DNA of 64,000 nucleotides from Neisseria leonii (GTDB taxonomy: Bacteria; Pseudomonadota; Gammaproteobacteria; Burkholderiales; Neisseriaceae). Below the pieces are notes generated by a model. It was not told where the DNA came from. It was given only the letters and a program-made list of their open reading frames with translations, and did no database searches. Both the position numbers and the translations under genes were made by a program. Shown here one piece after another: positions 8,612 to 19,958 of this stretch (the first letter of the stretch is position 1; the number at the start of each line of letters is the position of its first letter). Location of the stretch: contig NZ_CP145606.1 of the NCBI RefSeq assembly GCF_028776105.2, forward strand, positions 1,860,001 to 1,924,000, in the 5' to 3' direction.

Positions 8612-10606
8612 ATGCGTGATACCGGAGTTCCGGGCAGGCAGGCGGTCAATACCACCGTTTTTCTGGTGTCGTCCGTGGTAACGGCGGCGCTGATTCTGTT
8701 TACCGTCGCGTTTCCCGCTGCGGGCGAGGCCGTTTTGGGCAACTTGCTGCGCTGGGTGTCCGACCGGTTCGGTTGGTACTACATGTTGGTGGTGGCCGCA
8801 TACGGCGTGTTTTCACTGTTTGTCGGTGTGTCGCGTTACGGCGACATCAAATTGGGCAAGGATCAGGACAAGCCCGATTTCCCGTTTCTCACTTGGGCGG
8901 CGATGCTGTTTTCCGCCGGTATCGGCATCGATCTGCTGTTTTTCGGCGTGTCCGAACCGCTGGCGCATTATCTGACGCCGGTCATGGGCGAGGGCGGTAC
9001 GCCCGAAGCGGCGCGTGCCGCGCTGTCGCAGACTTTCCTGCACTGGGGTCTGCACGGCTGGGGCATTTACGCGCTAATCGGTATGGCGCTGGCCTATTTC
9101 GCCTACCGCAAAAACATGCCGCTGGCCCTGCGCAGCGCGTTGGTACCGGTGTTCGGCCGCAAGCGTGTGGACGGCTGGCTGGGCGATACGGTGGACATTT
9201 TCGGCGTGGTGTGTACGCTTTTGGGTATTGCCACCAGCCTGGGCATCGGCGTGTTGCAGGCCAATGCGGGTTTGAGCCATGTGTTCGGTATTCCGTCCAA
9301 CCAATGGATTCAGACGCTGATTATTGTGTGTGTGGTGGTGATGGCGGGTTTGTCGGCCATGTCGGGGGTGGAAAAAGGCGTACGCCGCCTGTCGGAAATC
9401 AATATGCTGGGTGCGACCTTCCTGCTGATTGCGCTGTTGGTCATGGGGCCGACCGTATTTCTGCTCAACGGACTGGTGGACAATATCGGCAGCTATTTCC
9501 AGACGCTGCCTGAAAAAACCTTCCGCGTGTATGCCTATGAAGGGGAAAAAGGCGCGGAATGGAAGTCGTGGTGGACGATTTTCTTCTGGGCATGGTGGGT
9601 GGCGTGGGCACCGTTTGTCGGCCTGTTTATCGCCCGCATCTCGCGCGGCCGCACCCTGCGCGAATTTGTCTTCGGCGTGATGTTTATCCCGCTGGGCTTT
9701 ATCTTTGCCTGGTTCTCCATCTTCGGCAACAGCGCGATCGACTTGGTCAACGGCGGTGCGGCAGAGTTGGGCAAAACCGCACTGGCCGAACCGGCGATGG
9801 GTATGTTCGCCCTGTTTGAGCATTATCCGCTCTCGGGCTTGTGGTCAACGCTGGGTGTCGTCATCGGCCTGATTTTCTTCGTTACTTCTGCCGACTCGGG
9901 CGCGCTGGTGCTGGCGAATTTAAGCTCGAAAAACCTGTCGTCCGACAGCGACGCGCCGGTGTGGCTGCGCCTGTTCTGGGCGGCGGCCACAGGTTTGGTA
10001 ACGCTCGGCCTGCTGTTTGCCGGCGGTTTTTCCTCACTGCAATCGGTGTCGGTGGCGGCCGGACTGCCGTTCTCGCTGATTTTGGTGGTGTATATGGTTT
10101 CCATGTGGATCTGCCTGCGGCAGGAGGGCATGAAACGCAAAGCAGGGCAGATTGATCAGGCCCTGGTACTGGACAGCGGGCAGAACTGGCGCAACCGCCT
10201 GCAACGCATGGTCAGCTATCCGACGGCTGCCGCCGCGCTGCGCTTTATGCTCAAAACCCTGTACCCGGCGATGGAGGAAGTGGCCGGAGAGCTGGAAAAA
10301 CAGGGTTTGCAGACACGGTTGGTACACGATAAAGCACAGCACAGACTGACGTTTGAAGTGCAGCACGGCGAAGCGGTCGGCTTTCTGTACGAAGTGCGCC
10401 TGGTCGAAGCGGTCAAACCGATTTTCGCACTGGGTCAGGCGGGCAATCTGGCGGGGAAAGGCCACGAAAAATACTACCGCGCCGAAGTGTTCTTGTCCGA
10501 GGGCAGCCAAGACTACGACTTGGTCGGCTATACCAGAGAGCAGATTATCATCGATGTGCTGAACCAGTATGAACGGCACCGGCAGTTTCTGCATATGGAC
10601 AATTGA
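8612..10606 (+). CDS. betT: High-affinity choline transporter BetT
   Basis: A 664-residue BCCT carrier, close in length to E. coli BetT (about 677). It has twelve predicted membrane segments with FHWGLHGWGIYALIG, GVLQANAGLSHVFG and WAWWVAWAPFVGLFIARISRGR. These are followed by a hydrophilic C-terminal domain of about 150 residues (from roughly residue 505). That long cytoplasmic tail is the BetT hallmark, implicated in osmotic activation in BetT proteins. It would import choline for BetA and BetB. AGGAGA stands 6 bases before the ATG. No betI repressor gene is in the window. Confidence 0.92.
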   Translation: MRDTGVPGRQAVNTTVFLVSSVVTAALILFTVAFPAAGEAVLGNLLRWVSDRFGWYYMLVVAAYGVFSLFVGVSRYGDIKLGKDQDKPDFPFLTWAAMLFSAGIGIDLLFFGVSEPLAHYLTPVMGEGGTPEAARAALSQTFLHWGLHGWGIYALIGMALAYFAYRKNMPLALRSALVPVFGRKRVDGWLGDTVDIFGVVCTLLGIATSLGIGVLQANAGLSHVFGIPSNQWIQTLIIVCVVVMAGLSAMSGVEKGVRRLSEINMLGATFLLIALLVMGPTVFLLNGLVDNIGSYFQTLPEKTFRVYAYEGEKGAEWKSWWTIFFWAWWVAWAPFVGLFIARISRGRTLREFVFGVMFIPLGFIFAWFSIFGNSAIDLVNGGAAELGKTALAEPAMGMFALFEHYPLSGLWSTLGVVIGLIFFVTSADSGALVLANLSSKNLSSDSDAPVWLRLFWAAATGLVTLGLLFAGGFSSLQSVSVAAGLPFSLILVVYMVSMWICLRQEGMKRKAGQIDQALVLDSGQNWRNRLQRMVSYPTAAAALRFMLKTLYPAMEEVAGELEKQGLQTRLVHDKAQHRLTFEVQHGEAVGFLYEVRLVEAVKPIFALGQAGNLAGKGHEKYYRAEVFLSEGSQDYDLVGYTREQIIIDVLNQYERHRQFLHMDN

Positions 10607-10620
10607 GCCGCCTGCTTCCT

Positions 10621-10672
10621 GAGGCCGTCTGAAAACGAACCGCAGTGTGCGGCAAAATTTTCAGACGGCCTC
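10621..10672 (+). terminator. DUS inverted-pair terminator after betT
   Basis: GAGGCCGTCTGAAAA and the reverse complement enclose a loop of about 20 bases, followed by TTTT. Confidence 0.75.
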
Positions 10673-10735
10673 TTTTAATTTTCCGCCGCCGCCCCTATTT
10701 GGGCGGCATTGCGAATGACCGACAGAAAAGACACC

Positions 10736-11863
10736 ATGAGTAACCGAGATTTTTACGAAACCTTAGGCGTGGCACGCAGCGCGGGCGATGACGAAATCAA
10801 AAAAGCCTACCGCAAACTGGCGATGAAATACCACCCCGACCGCAATCAGGGTGACGCGGAGGCCGAAAACAAATTCAAAGAAGTGCAGAAAGCCTACGAT
10901 ATTTTGTCCGACAAAGAAAAACGCGCGGCCTACGACCAGTACGGCCATGCCGGTGTCGATCCGAACGCGATGGGCGGCGGGGGCTTCGGCGGTTTCGGCG
11001 GCGGCGCGCAGGGCTTCGATTTCGGCGATATTTTCAGCCAGATGTTCGGCGGTGCGGCCGGCGGCGGCCGCCAGCAGAGCTATCAGGGTGCCGATTTGCA
11101 GTATGCGGTCGAAATCACATTGGAAGAAGCGGCTGCGGGCGTGAAAAAGCGCATTACCGTGCCGACTTACGACGAATGCGATGTCTGCCACGGCAGCGGT
11201 GCAAAACCCGGCACATCGGCGTCCACCTGTTCTACCTGTCGCGGCAGCGGCACGGTTCATGTGCGTCAGGCCATTTTCCAGATGCAGCAAACCTGTCCGG
11301 CCTGCCACGGCAGCGGCAAGGAAATCAAAGAACCCTGCGTCAAATGCCGGGGGGAGGGACGGGTCAAAACCAGTAAAACCGTGGAGGTCAATATTCCGGC
11401 AGGCATCGACGACGGCCAGCGTATCCGTCTTTCGGGCGAGGGCGAACCGGGTCTGCGCGGCGCACCGGCGGGCGATCTGTATGTGGTGGTGCAGGTTAAA
11501 GCACACAGAACCTTCGAGCGCAACGGCCTGGATCTGCATTGCGAACTGCCGATCAGCTTTGCCGTGGCGGCCTTGGGTGGTGAAGTAGAAGTGCCGACGC
11601 TGAACGGCAAAGTCAAACTCAATATCCCGAAGGAAACCCAAACCGGCCGCAGAATGCGCGTGAAAGGCAAAGGCATCAAATCGCTGCGTTCCAGCGCGGT
11701 GGGCGACCTTTACTGTCATGTGGTGGTGGAAACGCCGGTTAATCTGACCGACCGCCAGAAAGAGCTGCTGGAAGAGTTCGAGCGGATTTCCACCGGTCTG
11801 GACCGTTCGCAAACGCCGCGTGCCAAATCGTTCTTCGACAAACTGCGCGACGTGTTCGATTAA
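10736..11863 (+). CDS. dnaJ: Chaperone protein DnaJ
   Basis: The Hsp40 co-chaperone that delivers clients to DnaK and stimulates its ATPase. The 375 residues show every domain in order: the J-domain with HPD in [10 protein letters not shown], a Gly/Phe-rich linker (roughly residues 78-110), four CxxCxGxG zinc motifs ([32 protein letters not shown]) and the C-terminal substrate domains. The start [11 protein letters not shown] is the family start; an in-frame ATG at 10709 would add nine non-conserved residues. dnaJ is separated from grpE and dnaK by pyrBI, and no heat-shock promoter was found before it. Confidence 0.97.
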   Translation: MSNRDFYETLGVARSAGDDEIKKAYRKLAMKYHPDRNQGDAEAENKFKEVQKAYDILSDKEKRAAYDQYGHAGVDPNAMGGGGFGGFGGGAQGFDFGDIFSQMFGGAAGGGRQQSYQGADLQYAVEITLEEAAAGVKKRITVPTYDECDVCHGSGAKPGTSASTCSTCRGSGTVHVRQAIFQMQQTCPACHGSGKEIKEPCVKCRGEGRVKTSKTVEVNIPAGIDDGQRIRLSGEGEPGLRGAPAGDLYVVVQVKAHRTFERNGLDLHCELPISFAVAALGGEVEVPTLNGKVKLNIPKETQTGRRMRVKGKGIKSLRSSAVGDLYCHVVVETPVNLTDRQKELLEEFERISTGLDRSQTPRAKSFFDKLRDVFD

Positions 11864-11877
11864 ACGCGCACCGCCGG

Positions 11878-11925
11878 AAAAGGCCGTCTGAAAACCGTGT
11901 CTCTGCCGTTTTCAGACGGCCTTTT
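11878..11925 (+). terminator. DUS inverted-pair terminator after dnaJ
   Basis: AAAAGGCCGTCTGAAAAC and its reverse complement, ending in TTTT. A GATAAT box 5-10 bases further on may be the pyrB -10 element. Confidence 0.8.
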
Positions 11926-11982
11926 GTGCGATAATAAGCAGGTTGCCCGTGCCGACGGGCTGTTTCGACGGGGAAGACAAAT

Positions 11983-12903
11983 ATGGCCAATCCGCTGTAC
12001 CGGCAGCATCTGATTTCGGTTTCCGATTTAAGCAAAGCGCAGCTGTCGCACCTTCTGCATACGGCTTTGACATTAAAACAGCAGCCGCGCGGCGACCTGC
12101 TGGCGGGCAAACTCATCGCCTCGTGCTTTTTCGAGCCGTCCACCCGCACGCGGCTGTCGTTTGAAACGGCGGTGCAGCGTTTGGGCGGCAAAGTGATAGG
12201 CTTTGCCGACGGTGCCAATACCAGCGCGAAAAAAGGCGAAACGCTGGCCGATACCGCGCGCATCATTTCCGGTTACACCGACGCGATTATCCAACGCCAC
12301 CCCAAAGACGGTGCGGCGCGCGTGCTGGCCGAATTTTCCCAGGTACCCGTTATCAATGCGGGCGACGGCACCAACCAGCACCCGAGCCAAACCCTGCTCG
12401 ATCTGCTGACGATTTACGAAACCCAGGGCACGCTCGACGGACTGAAAATCGCGATGGCAGGCGACTTGAAATACGGCCGTACCGTTCATTCGTTGGCGCA
12501 GGCGCTCAAACGCTGGGGTTGTGAATTTGCCTTTATTTCGCCGCCCAGTTTGGCCATGCCCGACTACATCACGGAAGAGTTGGACGAAGCCGGATGCCGT
12601 TATCAGACCTTTGCCACGCTCGAAGCGGCGGTGGAATGGGCGGATATCCTGTATATGACCCGTGTGCAGCGCGAACGTTTCGACGAGCAGGAATTCGCCA
12701 AAATTCAGGGCAAATTCAATCTGAACGCCGCGATGCTGGCCGGTGCCAAAGCCAATCTGCGCATTCTGCACCCGCTGCCGCGCGTGGACGAAATCCACCC
12801 CGATGTCGATGAAACGCCGTATGCCTATTATTTCGAGCAGGCGGCCAACGGCGTGTATGCGCGCATGGCGATTTTGTCGCTGATTCTGAACGAAGAAGTG
12901 TAA
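11983..12903 (+). CDS. pyrB: Aspartate carbamoyltransferase, catalytic chain
   Basis: Condenses carbamoyl phosphate and aspartate to N-carbamoylaspartate, the first committed step of pyrimidine synthesis. The 306 residues contain the carbamoyl-phosphate site [13 protein letters not shown], the mobile loop region around [11 protein letters not shown], the HPSQTLLD motif and HPLPRVDEI. The next gene is pyrI, 10 bases downstream, so the enzyme is likely the allosteric c6r6 form. Start codon ATG. Confidence 0.97.
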   Translation: MANPLYRQHLISVSDLSKAQLSHLLHTALTLKQQPRGDLLAGKLIASCFFEPSTRTRLSFETAVQRLGGKVIGFADGANTSAKKGETLADTARIISGYTDAIIQRHPKDGAARVLAEFSQVPVINAGDGTNQHPSQTLLDLLTIYETQGTLDGLKIAMAGDLKYGRTVHSLAQALKRWGCEFAFISPPSLAMPDYITEELDEAGCRYQTFATLEAAVEWADILYMTRVQRERFDEQEFAKIQGKFNLNAAMLAGAKANLRILHPLPRVDEIHPDVDETPYAYYFEQAANGVYARMAILSLILNEEV

Positions 12904-12913
12904 GGAGGCGGTT

Positions 12914-13375
12914 GTGAACGAAAAACAGCTCAGCGTGGAAGCCATTGAAAACGGCACGGTCATCGACCATCTCCCCGCCGGTTCGGGCTTGGCGATTCTG
13001 CGCCAATTCAAACTGCTGCATCACGGCAGCGCGGTAACGGTAGGCTTTAATCTGCCGAGCAAGCGCGCGGGCAGCAAAGACATCATCAAAATCAAAGAAG
13101 TGGTGTTTACGCAGGCCGATGCCAACCGTCTGGCACTGTTTGCGCCCGATGCGACAGTAAACATTATCGAGCGGTTCAAGGTGGTGGCCAAACTGCCGCT
13201 GACCCTGCCCGAGAGCATAGGCGAAGTATTCGTTTGCCCGAACCGCAACTGTGCCGGACACGGCGAACCGGTAAAAAGCCGTTTTTATGTGCGCCGCAGC
13301 GGCGGGCAGGTCAAACTCAAATGCCATTATTGCGAGAAAACCTTCCCGCGCGAAACGCTGACCGAGGCCGTCTGA
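12914..13375 (+). CDS. pyrI: Aspartate carbamoyltransferase, regulatory chain
   Basis: The nucleotide-binding regulatory subunit that links catalytic trimers and carries ATP/CTP control. It has 153 residues. The N-terminal allosteric domain is followed by a zinc site with CPNRNC and, 22 residues on, CHYC. The start is GTG with AAGGAGG just upstream. The last codons and the TGA stop (Glu-Ala-Val-stop) are formed by a DNA uptake sequence, so the C-terminus is dictated by DUS. It is cotranscribed with pyrB. Confidence 0.96.
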   Translation: MNEKQLSVEAIENGTVIDHLPAGSGLAILRQFKLLHHGSAVTVGFNLPSKRAGSKDIIKIKEVVFTQADANRLALFAPDATVNIIERFKVVAKLPLTLPESIGEVFVCPNRNCAGHGEPVKSRFYVRRSGGQVKLKCHYCEKTFPRETLTEAV

Positions 13376-13512
13376 AAACGGTGTGCTGCATGAATCGGGC
13401 GGCTTTCCCCTGTGGGGAAAACACGGAATCCGTTTTCAGACGGCCTGACGGCGGCGTTTCCGTTTTTTATTTGGGTTTTGATTTTAAACTGTCAGAAAGG
13501 CGGTTTCCGACG

Positions 13513-13941
13513 ATGATTTCCCTGACGGCTTTGGTAATAGTCGGCGTGATTCTGCTGGCTTTGCTGTTGGCGGGCATTTTTGTACCCAACCCCATCACTT
13601 GGATCATGACCCTGCTGCTGGGTGCGGTATTCTGGTTTGTCCTGCTGCCCAAATATCAGGGCGAACAGCAGGCGGTGACGCAGGGCGTGGTGGTGCGCGC
13701 GGCAGTGTCGGAAGTGAGAAGTTGGAGCCGCAAACAGGGCGACGGCGATTATCAGGATTGGTATGAAGTACTGGCGATGGCCGCCAATCCCGAAACCGGC
13801 AAACTGCAAACCTTCGTCAGCGCGCCGATGAAAGACGACCCCGCGCCGTATCTGGGTGAAACAGTGGAAGTCAAAGTAGATTGGCGCAACCCCAAAGCCT
13901 ATGTGATGGATTTGTCCTTCCTGCCCAACCCGCCGAAATAG
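13513..13941 (+). CDS. Conserved hypothetical membrane protein
   Basis: A 142-residue protein I do not recognise. Two hydrophobic segments lie at the N-terminus (LTALVIVGVILLALLLAGIF and ITWIMTLLLGAVFWFVLL, about residues 3-45). A soluble domain with alternating strands follows (VVVRAAVSEVRSW, WYEVLAMA, EVKVDWRNPKAYVMDLSF). The last part resembles small beta-barrel or OB-like extracytoplasmic domains, but that is only an impression. The ATG at 13513 begins right before the first membrane segment. A DUS pair follows the stop. Confidence 0.7.
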   Translation: MISLTALVIVGVILLALLLAGIFVPNPITWIMTLLLGAVFWFVLLPKYQGEQQAVTQGVVVRAAVSEVRSWSRKQGDGDYQDWYEVLAMAANPETGKLQTFVSAPMKDDPAPYLGETVEVKVDWRNPKAYVMDLSFLPNPPK

Positions 13942-13963
13942 CGGAAATAAACGTGTAAACAAC

Positions 13964-14003
13964 AGGTCGTCTGAAAACGGGAAACGGCGTTTTCAGACGG
14001 CCT
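13964..14003. terminator. DUS inverted pair between convergent genes, one arm a variant
   Basis: The left arm is AGGTCGTCTGAA, one base different from AG-DUS, and the right arm is the standard reverse complement. The stem is still formed in RNA with a G-U pair. It serves the convergent genes on both sides. Confidence 0.75.
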
Positions 14004-14024
14004 TTGTCCGGCGGTGTTCAGCCG

Positions 14025-14927
14025 CTACGGCTGGCGTTCGTGCGGTACGGCCGGGCGGGCGGGTGCGGCCGCATTCCATACCGCCACGCCGATAATCAGT
14101 GCCACTCCCGCATACTGCCACAGCCCCAAACGCTCGCCCAGCAGCAGTGCCGCCAGCACCACGGCGGTAAACGGTTCGAATACCGTGAACACCGATGCGC
14201 GGGTGGCGGGCATTTTCTGCAAGCCTTTCATAAACAGTGCCGACGCGCCCACCGTGCCGACCAGAGCCAGTCCGAGTGCCGACAGCCAGACCGGCAGCGG
14301 CTGAACGGCTAAACGGGCAAATGCCTGATGCGTGTCGGGAGAGAGCACCAGCAGCAGTGCCGAAATGGTAATCGAGCAGAAAAACACAACGACGGGCGGG
14401 CTGCCCGTCATCGCCCGTTTGCCCAATACACCGTAAAGAGCGTAGCAGATGCCTGCGCCCAACCCGAACGCGATACCGGCCGGCTCGGCCGCTGCCCCGC
14501 CCGACATCGTCAGTGCCACGCCCAGTGCGGCCACCAGCGTCAGCAGCAGCGAACGGCGGGTAACCGGTTCGCCCAGCAGCAGGCGTGCGAACAGCAGACT
14601 CCATACGGGCGCAGTATAGAGCAGTGCCACAGCCAGCGACGCACCCACGCGCGAGACGGCGGCAAAATAGCACAGGCTCATGCCCAGCATACCGATGGCC
14701 GACTGGGCGGCCAAGACCGGCAGCCGGCGCAGTCCGATGCGGCGCAGAAACGGCCAAAACCACGGTAAGGCCGCCGACAGCAGCACACCTGCCAGCACAA
14801 TGCGGAATGCTGCCACTTCGCTGCCGTCAAAGCCCGCCCGGTTGATGCGGCTGCCCAGCAGTCCCAGAGTTCCCCAGCACACCGCACCGGCGATAATCTG
14901 CCACATGCCGACGGTCTGCGGATTCAC
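14025..14927 (-). CDS. DMT-superfamily (EamA) transporter
   Basis: A hydrophobic protein of about 300 residues with ten predicted membrane segments arranged as two EamA repeats. The first repeat starts WQIIAGAVCWGTLGLLGSRI and the second starts near GIAFGLGAGICYALYGVLGK. Such carriers usually export amino acids or other metabolites; the substrate cannot be inferred. The GTG at 14927 follows AGAGGAAAGG, and an in-frame ATG at 14948 is the alternative. It is divergent from grpE, so its promoter overlaps the heat-shock promoter region of grpE. Confidence 0.8.
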   Translation of the reverse strand: MNPQTVGMWQIIAGAVCWGTLGLLGSRINRAGFDGSEVAAFRIVLAGVLLSAALPWFWPFLRRIGLRRLPVLAAQSAIGMLGMSLCYFAAVSRVGASLAVALLYTAPVWSLLFARLLLGEPVTRRSLLLTLVAALGVALTMSGGAAAEPAGIAFGLGAGICYALYGVLGKRAMTGSPPVVVFFCSITISALLLVLSPDTHQAFARLAVQPLPVWLSALGLALVGTVGASALFMKGLQKMPATRASVFTVFEPFTAVVLAALLLGERLGLWQYAGVALIIGVAVWNAAAPARPAVPHERQP

Positions 14928-15004
14928 CCCTTTCCTCTTGCCTGTCATATGCTGCAACCAAGTGAGACCCAAACGGTCGATTATACAATATTTCCCGCCG
15001 TATG

Positions 15005-15032
15005 CTTGAAACCGCCCCAAGCAGCCCTATAT
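15005..15032 (+). promoter_or_regulatory. Sigma-32-type heat-shock promoter of grpE
   Basis: CTTGAAA, 13 bases, then CCCTATAT. The same two boxes at the same spacing occur before dnaK. The E. coli consensus is CTTGAAA, 13-14 bases, CCCCATNT. Transcription would start near 15040, leaving a short leader before the grpE ATG at 15083. Confidence 0.75.
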
Positions 15033-15082
15033 TGCCGTCCATGATGAAATTGACCAATCCTTTCCGTAAAAAAGGCAGAGAC

Positions 15083-15646
15083 ATGAGCGACAACCGACCC
15101 GAAACCGAAATCGAAACCCCGACAGACGAAAACGCCGTGCAGGAAGAAACGGCACCGCCCAGTTATGAAGAACTCCAAGCAAAAGTCGAAGAGCTGGAAG
15201 GCCGTCTGAAAGACGAAGAACTGCGCGGTTTGGCCAACGAGCAGAACCTGCGCCGCCGCCATCAGGAAGAAATACTGGCCACACACAAATTTGCCGGGCA
15301 GAAATTCGCCGCCGAAATGCTGCCGGTCAAAGACTATCTGGAAATGGCTCTGTCGGATCAGAGCGGTAATTTCGAAGCCTTGAAAATGGGCGTTCAAATG
15401 ACCCTGACCGAATTGCAGAAAGCCTTTGATGCTACCCAAATCAAAGAAATCAACCCGCAGCCCGGCGACAAACTCGATCCGCACCAACATCAGGCCATGC
15501 AGACCGAAGAGAGCGATCTGCCGCCGAATACTGTGGTGCGCGTTCTGAAAAAAGGCTATACCCTGAGCGAGCGCGTTTTGCGTCCGGCCATGGTCGCCGT
15601 GGCGCAGGAAGCACCCGCCGCCGAAGCGGATACAGTGGCAGAGTAG
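15083..15646 (+). CDS. grpE: Nucleotide exchange factor GrpE
   Basis: Releases ADP from DnaK. The 187-residue product has an acidic disordered N-terminus. A long coiled coil (about residues 28-75, YEELQAKVEELEGRLKDEELR) and the C-terminal beta domain with GDKLDPHQHQAM and VVRVLKKGYTLSERVLRPAMV follow. The start MSDNRPE at 15083 has AAGGCAGAG upstream; earlier in-frame starts would lie on top of the heat-shock promoter. A DUS is embedded in the coiled-coil codons (GRLK). dnaK follows. Confidence 0.95.
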   Translation: MSDNRPETEIETPTDENAVQEETAPPSYEELQAKVEELEGRLKDEELRGLANEQNLRRRHQEEILATHKFAGQKFAAEMLPVKDYLEMALSDQSGNFEALKMGVQMTLTELQKAFDATQIKEINPQPGDKLDPHQHQAMQTEESDLPPNTVVRVLKKGYTLSERVLRPAMVAVAQEAPAAEADTVAE

Positions 15647-15704
15647 GGTATTAATCATTGATTTTATTTGAAAAGAAAACGGCGCAAAAAATTATCCACA
15701 GGCA

Positions 15705-15731
15705 CTTGAAAAGCCTGAAACGTCCCCTATT
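15705..15731 (+). promoter_or_regulatory. Sigma-32-type heat-shock promoter of dnaK
   Basis: CTTGAAA at 15705-15711, 13 bases, then CCCTAT at 15725-15730 (within CCCCTATTT). Boxes and spacing are the same as upstream of grpE. It lies about 75 bases before the dnaK start and suggests dnaK has its own RpoH-dependent transcript. Confidence 0.8.
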
Positions 15732-15803
15732 TTGAGCGTCGAGCAAGGCGGTTATCCACAGGAAGGCCGTCTGAAAACAAACTTTCAAGGAGTGAAACAC
15801 ACT

Positions 15804-17729
15804 ATGGCAAAAGTAATCGGTATTGACTTGGGTACTACCAACTCATGCGTGGCCGTTTCGGAAAACGGCCAAACCAAAGTGATTGAAAACGCCGAAGGCG
15901 CGCGCACCACACCGTCCGTCATCGCCTATCTGGACGGCGGCGAAATTCTGGTCGGCGCACCGGCCAAACGCCAGGCCGTTACCAATGCGAAAAACACGGT
16001 TTACGCAGCCAAACGCCTGATCGGCCACAAATTTGAAGACAAAGAAGTCCAGCGCGACATCGAAACCATGCCGTTTGAAATCATCAAATCCGCCAACGGC
16101 GATGCATGGGTGAAAGCGCAGGGCAAAGAACTGTCTCCGCCGCAGATTTCTGCCGAAGTGCTGCGCAAAATGAAAGAAGCCGCCGAAGCCTATCTGGGCG
16201 AAAAAGTCACCGAAGCCGTGGTTACCGTGCCGGCCTACTTCAACGACAGCCAGCGTCAGGCTACCAAAGATGCCGGCCGCATTGCCGGTCTGGACGTAAA
16301 ACGCATCATCAACGAGCCGACTGCAGCCGCGCTGGCTTTCGGTATGGACAAAGTTGCCGGCGGCGACCGCAAAGTAGCGGTTTACGACTTGGGCGGCGGT
16401 ACATTCGATATTTCGATTATCGAAATTGCCGATGTGGACGGCGAAAAACAGTTTGAAGTATTGGCCACCAACGGTGACACCTTCTTGGGTGGTGAAGACT
16501 TCGACCAGCGCATCATCGACTTTATCATTGCCGAATTCAAAAAAGAGCAGGGCATCGACCTCAAAGGCGATGCCATGGCGATGCAGCGCGTGAAAGAAGC
16601 CGCCGAAAAAGCCAAAATCGAACTGTCCAGCGGCCAGCAGACCGAAATCAATCTGCCGTTCATTACTATGGACGCTACCGGCCCGAAACACTTGGTGCTG
16701 AAACTGACCCGCGCCAAATTCGAAAGCCTGGTGGAAGATTTGATTGCCCGCTCCATCGAACCTTGCCGCATCGCGTTGAAAGATGCCGGTTTGAGCGCGG
16801 GCGACATCGACGATGTGATTCTGGTCGGCGGCCAAACCCGTATGCCCAAAGTGCAGGAAGCCGTGAAAGACTTCTTCGGCAAAGAACCGCGCAAAGACGT
16901 GAACCCCGATGAAGCCGTGGCCGTGGGTGCCGCGATTCAGGGCGAAGTATTGGGCGGCGGCCGCAGCGATGTGCTGCTGCTGGACGTAACCCCGCTGTCG
17001 CTGGGTATCGAAACCATGGGCGGCGTGATGACCAAGCTGATTCAGAAAAACACCACCATTCCGACCAAAGCGTCTCAGGTGTTCTCGACGGCTGAAGACA
17101 ATCAGAGCGCGGTAACCATTCATGTCTTGCAGGGCGAGCGCGACCGTGCATCGGGCAACAAATCGCTGGGTCAGTTCAACTTGGGCGACATTGCGCCCGC
17201 GCCGCGCGGCGTACCGCAAATCGAGGTCACTTTCGATATTGATGCGAACGGTATTCTGCACGTTTCGGCCAAAGACAAAGGCACCGGCAAAGCCGCCAAC
17301 ATCACCATTCAGGGTTCTTCCGGTTTGAGCGAGGAAGAAATCGAACGCATGGTGAAAGATGCGGAAGCCAATGCCGAAGAGGATAAAAAACTGACCGAAT
17401 TGGTGGCCTCGCGCAATCAGGCCGAAGCCCTGATTCATTCAGTGAAAAAATCTTTGGCAGACCACGGCGACAAACTCGATGCCGGCGAGAAAGCCAAAAT
17501 CGAAGAGGCTTTGGCCGCTGCCGAAGAAGCCGTGAAAGGCGAAGACAAAGCCGACATTGATGCCAAAGCGGAAGCCTTGGGTGCAGCCAGTCAGAAGTTG
17601 GGCGAGCTGGTTTATGCGCAGGCACAGGCGGAAGCCGAAGCCGGCGGGGCAGACGGTGGTGCAGGGGCGGAGAAAGACGATGATGTCGTCGATGCCGATT
17701 TTGAAGAAGTGAAAGACGACAAGAAATAA
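15804..17729 (+). CDS. dnaK: Chaperone protein DnaK (Hsp70)
   Basis: ATP-driven folding chaperone, 641 residues. The nucleotide-binding domain carries [26 protein letters not shown] and [14 protein letters not shown]. The linker is in [15 protein letters not shown], followed by the substrate-binding domain and a helical lid. The C-terminus ends acidic (FEEVKDDKK). The ATG at 15804 follows AAGGAG and gives the canonical [10 protein letters not shown] start. It lies downstream of grpE with its own heat-shock promoter. The glutamate- and alanine-rich tail before the end is normal for the family. Confidence 0.98.
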   Translation: MAKVIGIDLGTTNSCVAVSENGQTKVIENAEGARTTPSVIAYLDGGEILVGAPAKRQAVTNAKNTVYAAKRLIGHKFEDKEVQRDIETMPFEIIKSANGDAWVKAQGKELSPPQISAEVLRKMKEAAEAYLGEKVTEAVVTVPAYFNDSQRQATKDAGRIAGLDVKRIINEPTAAALAFGMDKVAGGDRKVAVYDLGGGTFDISIIEIADVDGEKQFEVLATNGDTFLGGEDFDQRIIDFIIAEFKKEQGIDLKGDAMAMQRVKEAAEKAKIELSSGQQTEINLPFITMDATGPKHLVLKLTRAKFESLVEDLIARSIEPCRIALKDAGLSAGDIDDVILVGGQTRMPKVQEAVKDFFGKEPRKDVNPDEAVAVGAAIQGEVLGGGRSDVLLLDVTPLSLGIETMGGVMTKLIQKNTTIPTKASQVFSTAEDNQSAVTIHVLQGERDRASGNKSLGQFNLGDIAPAPRGVPQIEVTFDIDANGILHVSAKDKGTGKAANITIQGSSGLSEEEIERMVKDAEANAEEDKKLTELVASRNQAEALIHSVKKSLADHGDKLDAGEKAKIEEALAAAEEAVKGEDKADIDAKAEALGAASQKLGELVYAQAQAEAEAGGADGGAGAEKDDDVVDADFEEVKDDKK

Positions 17730-17748
17730 TCAGGCCGTCTGAAAAACA

Positions 17749-17777
17749 AAACGCGAATCTTTCGGGATTCGCGTTTT
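17749..17777 (+). terminator. Rho-independent terminator after dnaK
   Basis: AAACGCGAATC and GATTCGCGTTT form a stem with a 6-base loop and a T-run. It is not DUS-based, although a single DUS lies just before it. Confidence 0.9.
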
Positions 17778-17822
17778 TTATTTTGGCCGATGGCCGTTAT
17801 CGGCTGTTGACCGTGTGCGGGC

Positions 17823-19812
<1,990 letters not shown>

Positions 19813-19890
19813 GGGGCAATCTTTGTGAATCGGATAAATCGGAAAACCGGCCGCATCAGGCGGGTGGGTGATGGGGCTGTTCGTTCTGCG

Positions 19891-19924
19891 CAGGCCGTCT
19901 GAAACGGGGCGTTCAGACGGCCTG
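19891..19924. terminator. DUS inverted pair between ffh and galE
   Basis: CAGGCCGTCTGAA and its reverse complement around an 8-base loop, downstream of ffh on the minus strand. Confidence 0.7.
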
Positions 19925-19958
19925 AATGACCACCCGCAGCCGTATTTGCGTTCCCGTA

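Noticed and set aside
10690..10705. Heat-shock -10 box (CCCCTATTT) before dnaJ
   Set aside because: No CTTGAAA-like -35 at the right distance, and the sequence is part of a GC-rich stem.
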